Shown: one piece after another, positions 63,263 through 64,000 of the stretch
How the letters are laid out: each line of letters begins with the position of its first letter
Numbering within the stretch: the stretch's first letter is position 1
DNA from: PALSA-243 sp049522755
Lineage (GTDB): Bacteria; Acidobacteriota; Terriglobia; Bryobacterales; Bryobacteraceae
NCBI GenBank assembly: GCA_049522755.1
Contig: JBEKNN010000009.1
Coordinates: 1-64,000, forward strand
Length of the DNA: 64,000 nucleotides
Direction: 5' to 3'
Translations under genes and position numbers: made by a program
The notes under the pieces: model-generated
Database searches by the model: none
What the model was told of the DNA's origin: nothing
Seen by the model: only the letters and a program-made list of their open reading frames with translations

Positions 63263-64000
63263 ATGCAGATGCAGGTTGGCAGCGGGGCCTATTACCTTTT
63301 CGTCGCCACCGTATTCTTCCTCTATTGGGCTGCTGCCAGCGCACGCCGGGCACGCCTGGGTATCGTCCTGCTTGCAAACTATGTCTTCTGCGCGCAGTTC
63401 GGCGTCTTCTACGTTCTCCTGCTGCCGGCGTGCTCACTGGTGGATTATTCCGTCGGCCTGGGGCTGATGCGCTTCCGCCAACCCTTTCTCCGCCGCCTGC
63501 TGGTCACTCTCAGCATCGCGCTGAACCTGGGGCTGCTGATCGGCTCGCGCTACACGCCCTGGCTGCTCAGCCGCTACGGCGCCGTCCAGTGGGACTGGGT
63601 GTTTCCGCTGGGTCTCTCGTTCTACATTTTTCAATCGCTCACATATACTATCGATCTTTACCGCCGCGACGCCGAAGGCACACGCAGCCTGCTGGAACAT
63701 TTCTCGGCCGTTTCGTTCTTCCCCACCATTGTCGCCGGACCCATCACGCGCGTTACGGAGCTGGTCAAGCAGTTCGCCGCCGCCCCCACCCTCAGCCGCG
63801 CCGACGGCGGCCGCGCCTTCTTCCTGATCGGCCTCGGCCTGATGAAGAAGGCTCTGATCGCCGATTACCTGGCCGCGAATTTTGTCAACCGGGTCTTCGA
63901 TACGCCCAACCTCTACAGCGGCGCCGAAGCGCTGATCGCGGTTTATGCCTACTCGCTGCAACTGTATTTCGATTTCTCCGGCTACACGGATATCGCCCGC
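63263..64000 (+). CDS. MBOAT family O-acyltransferase (AlgI-like), 3' end outside window
   Basis: The first 246 codons of a polytopic membrane acyltransferase; the frame is open at the window end. Features are SFYIFQSLTYTIDLYRRDAE, the box SFFPTIVAGPITRV, GLMKKALIADYLAANF and the family motif SLQLYFDFSGYTDIA. AlgI-type MBOAT proteins acetylate extracellular polysaccharides; partner genes would be expected just downstream. Two ATGs are possible, 63263 and 63269. Confidence 0.9.
   Translation, partial: MQMQVGSGAYYLFVATVFFLYWAAASARRARLGIVLLANYVFCAQFGVFYVLLLPACSLVDYSVGLGLMRFRQPFLRRLLVTLSIALNLGLLIGSRYTPWLLSRYGAVQWDWVFPLGLSFYIFQSLTYTIDLYRRDAEGTRSLLEHFSAVSFFPTIVAGPITRVTELVKQFAAAPTLSRADGGRAFFLIGLGLMKKALIADYLAANFVNRVFDTPNLYSGAEALIAVYAYSLQLYFDFSGYTDIAR

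Overview
The window looks like chromosome of a Gram-negative, high-GC soil bacterium, most likely an Acidobacteriota of the Bryobacterales / Solibacter type. That placement is inferred from gene content, not measured. The supporting signs are: lipid A genes (a Kdo transferase and LpxK in one polypeptide); a small di-haem cytochrome related to the reaction-centre cytochrome family; many secreted enzymes (GH3, DPP-IV-like peptidase, gamma-glutamyltransferase); an unknown protein family (44002-44703) that I recall as multi-copy in Solibacter; frequent TTG and GTG starts; and many REP-like palindromes. I saw no rRNA, tRNA, CRISPR array, prophage or intact insertion sequence.

Layout. 0-7.4 kb: a GH3 glycosidase (5' end outside the window) with an overlapping ROK regulator, then a creatininase-like protein, a VOC protein, a di-haem cytochrome and a CNBD/thioredoxin-reductase-like flavoprotein. 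7.4-8.3 kb has no convincing gene. 8.3-17.6 kb: a four-gene tripartite efflux operon (adaptor, two RND permeases, outer-membrane lipoprotein) with visibly lower GC than its left neighbours. 17.7-23.4 kb: an NADP/F420 oxidoreductase-like protein, an amino-acid permease, two sugar-phosphate-isomerase-like proteins and gamma-glutamyltransferase. 23.5-28.6 kb: a kdp potassium-pump operon (usp-like, a 27-codon ORF, kdpF, A, B, C) without kdpDE. 28.7-29.1 kb: a stretch of consecutive hairpins that may be a structured RNA. 29.2-36 kb: Ppx/GppA, a CHAD protein split into two overlapping ORFs, a cupin, a secreted unknown, the WaaA-LpxK fusion and a secreted rhodanese. 36-44.7 kb, all on the minus strand: rho, engB, lon, clpX, tig and an unknown family gene. 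45-52.6 kb: a TlpA-like thioredoxin, then a LiaF-like protein, LytS-type kinase and LytTR regulator, with a 1271-aa polytopic protein of unknown function between kinase and regulator. 52.6-58.2 kb: a glycosyltransferase, an HprK-like kinase, a nucleotidyltransferase-MFS fusion and signal peptidase I. 58.2-64 kb: DUF2905, CDGSH and MEDS proteins, a DPP-IV-like peptidase, a ferritin-like protein and the start of an MBOAT acyltransferase.

How parts work together. GH3 and ROK suggest substrate-controlled sugar use. The RND operon should form one MdtABC-OprM-like pump. The kdp genes encode high-affinity K+ uptake. tig, clpX and lon are a protein folding and turnover cluster, unusual in having no clpP between tig and clpX. 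The LiaF-like, LytS and LytTR proteins form a probable cell-envelope sensing system. The least explained parts are the 1271-aa membrane protein, the HprK-like / nucleotidyltransferase-MFS pair, the hairpin-rich RNA-like segment, and the REP family, one copy of which lies inside a coding sequence.
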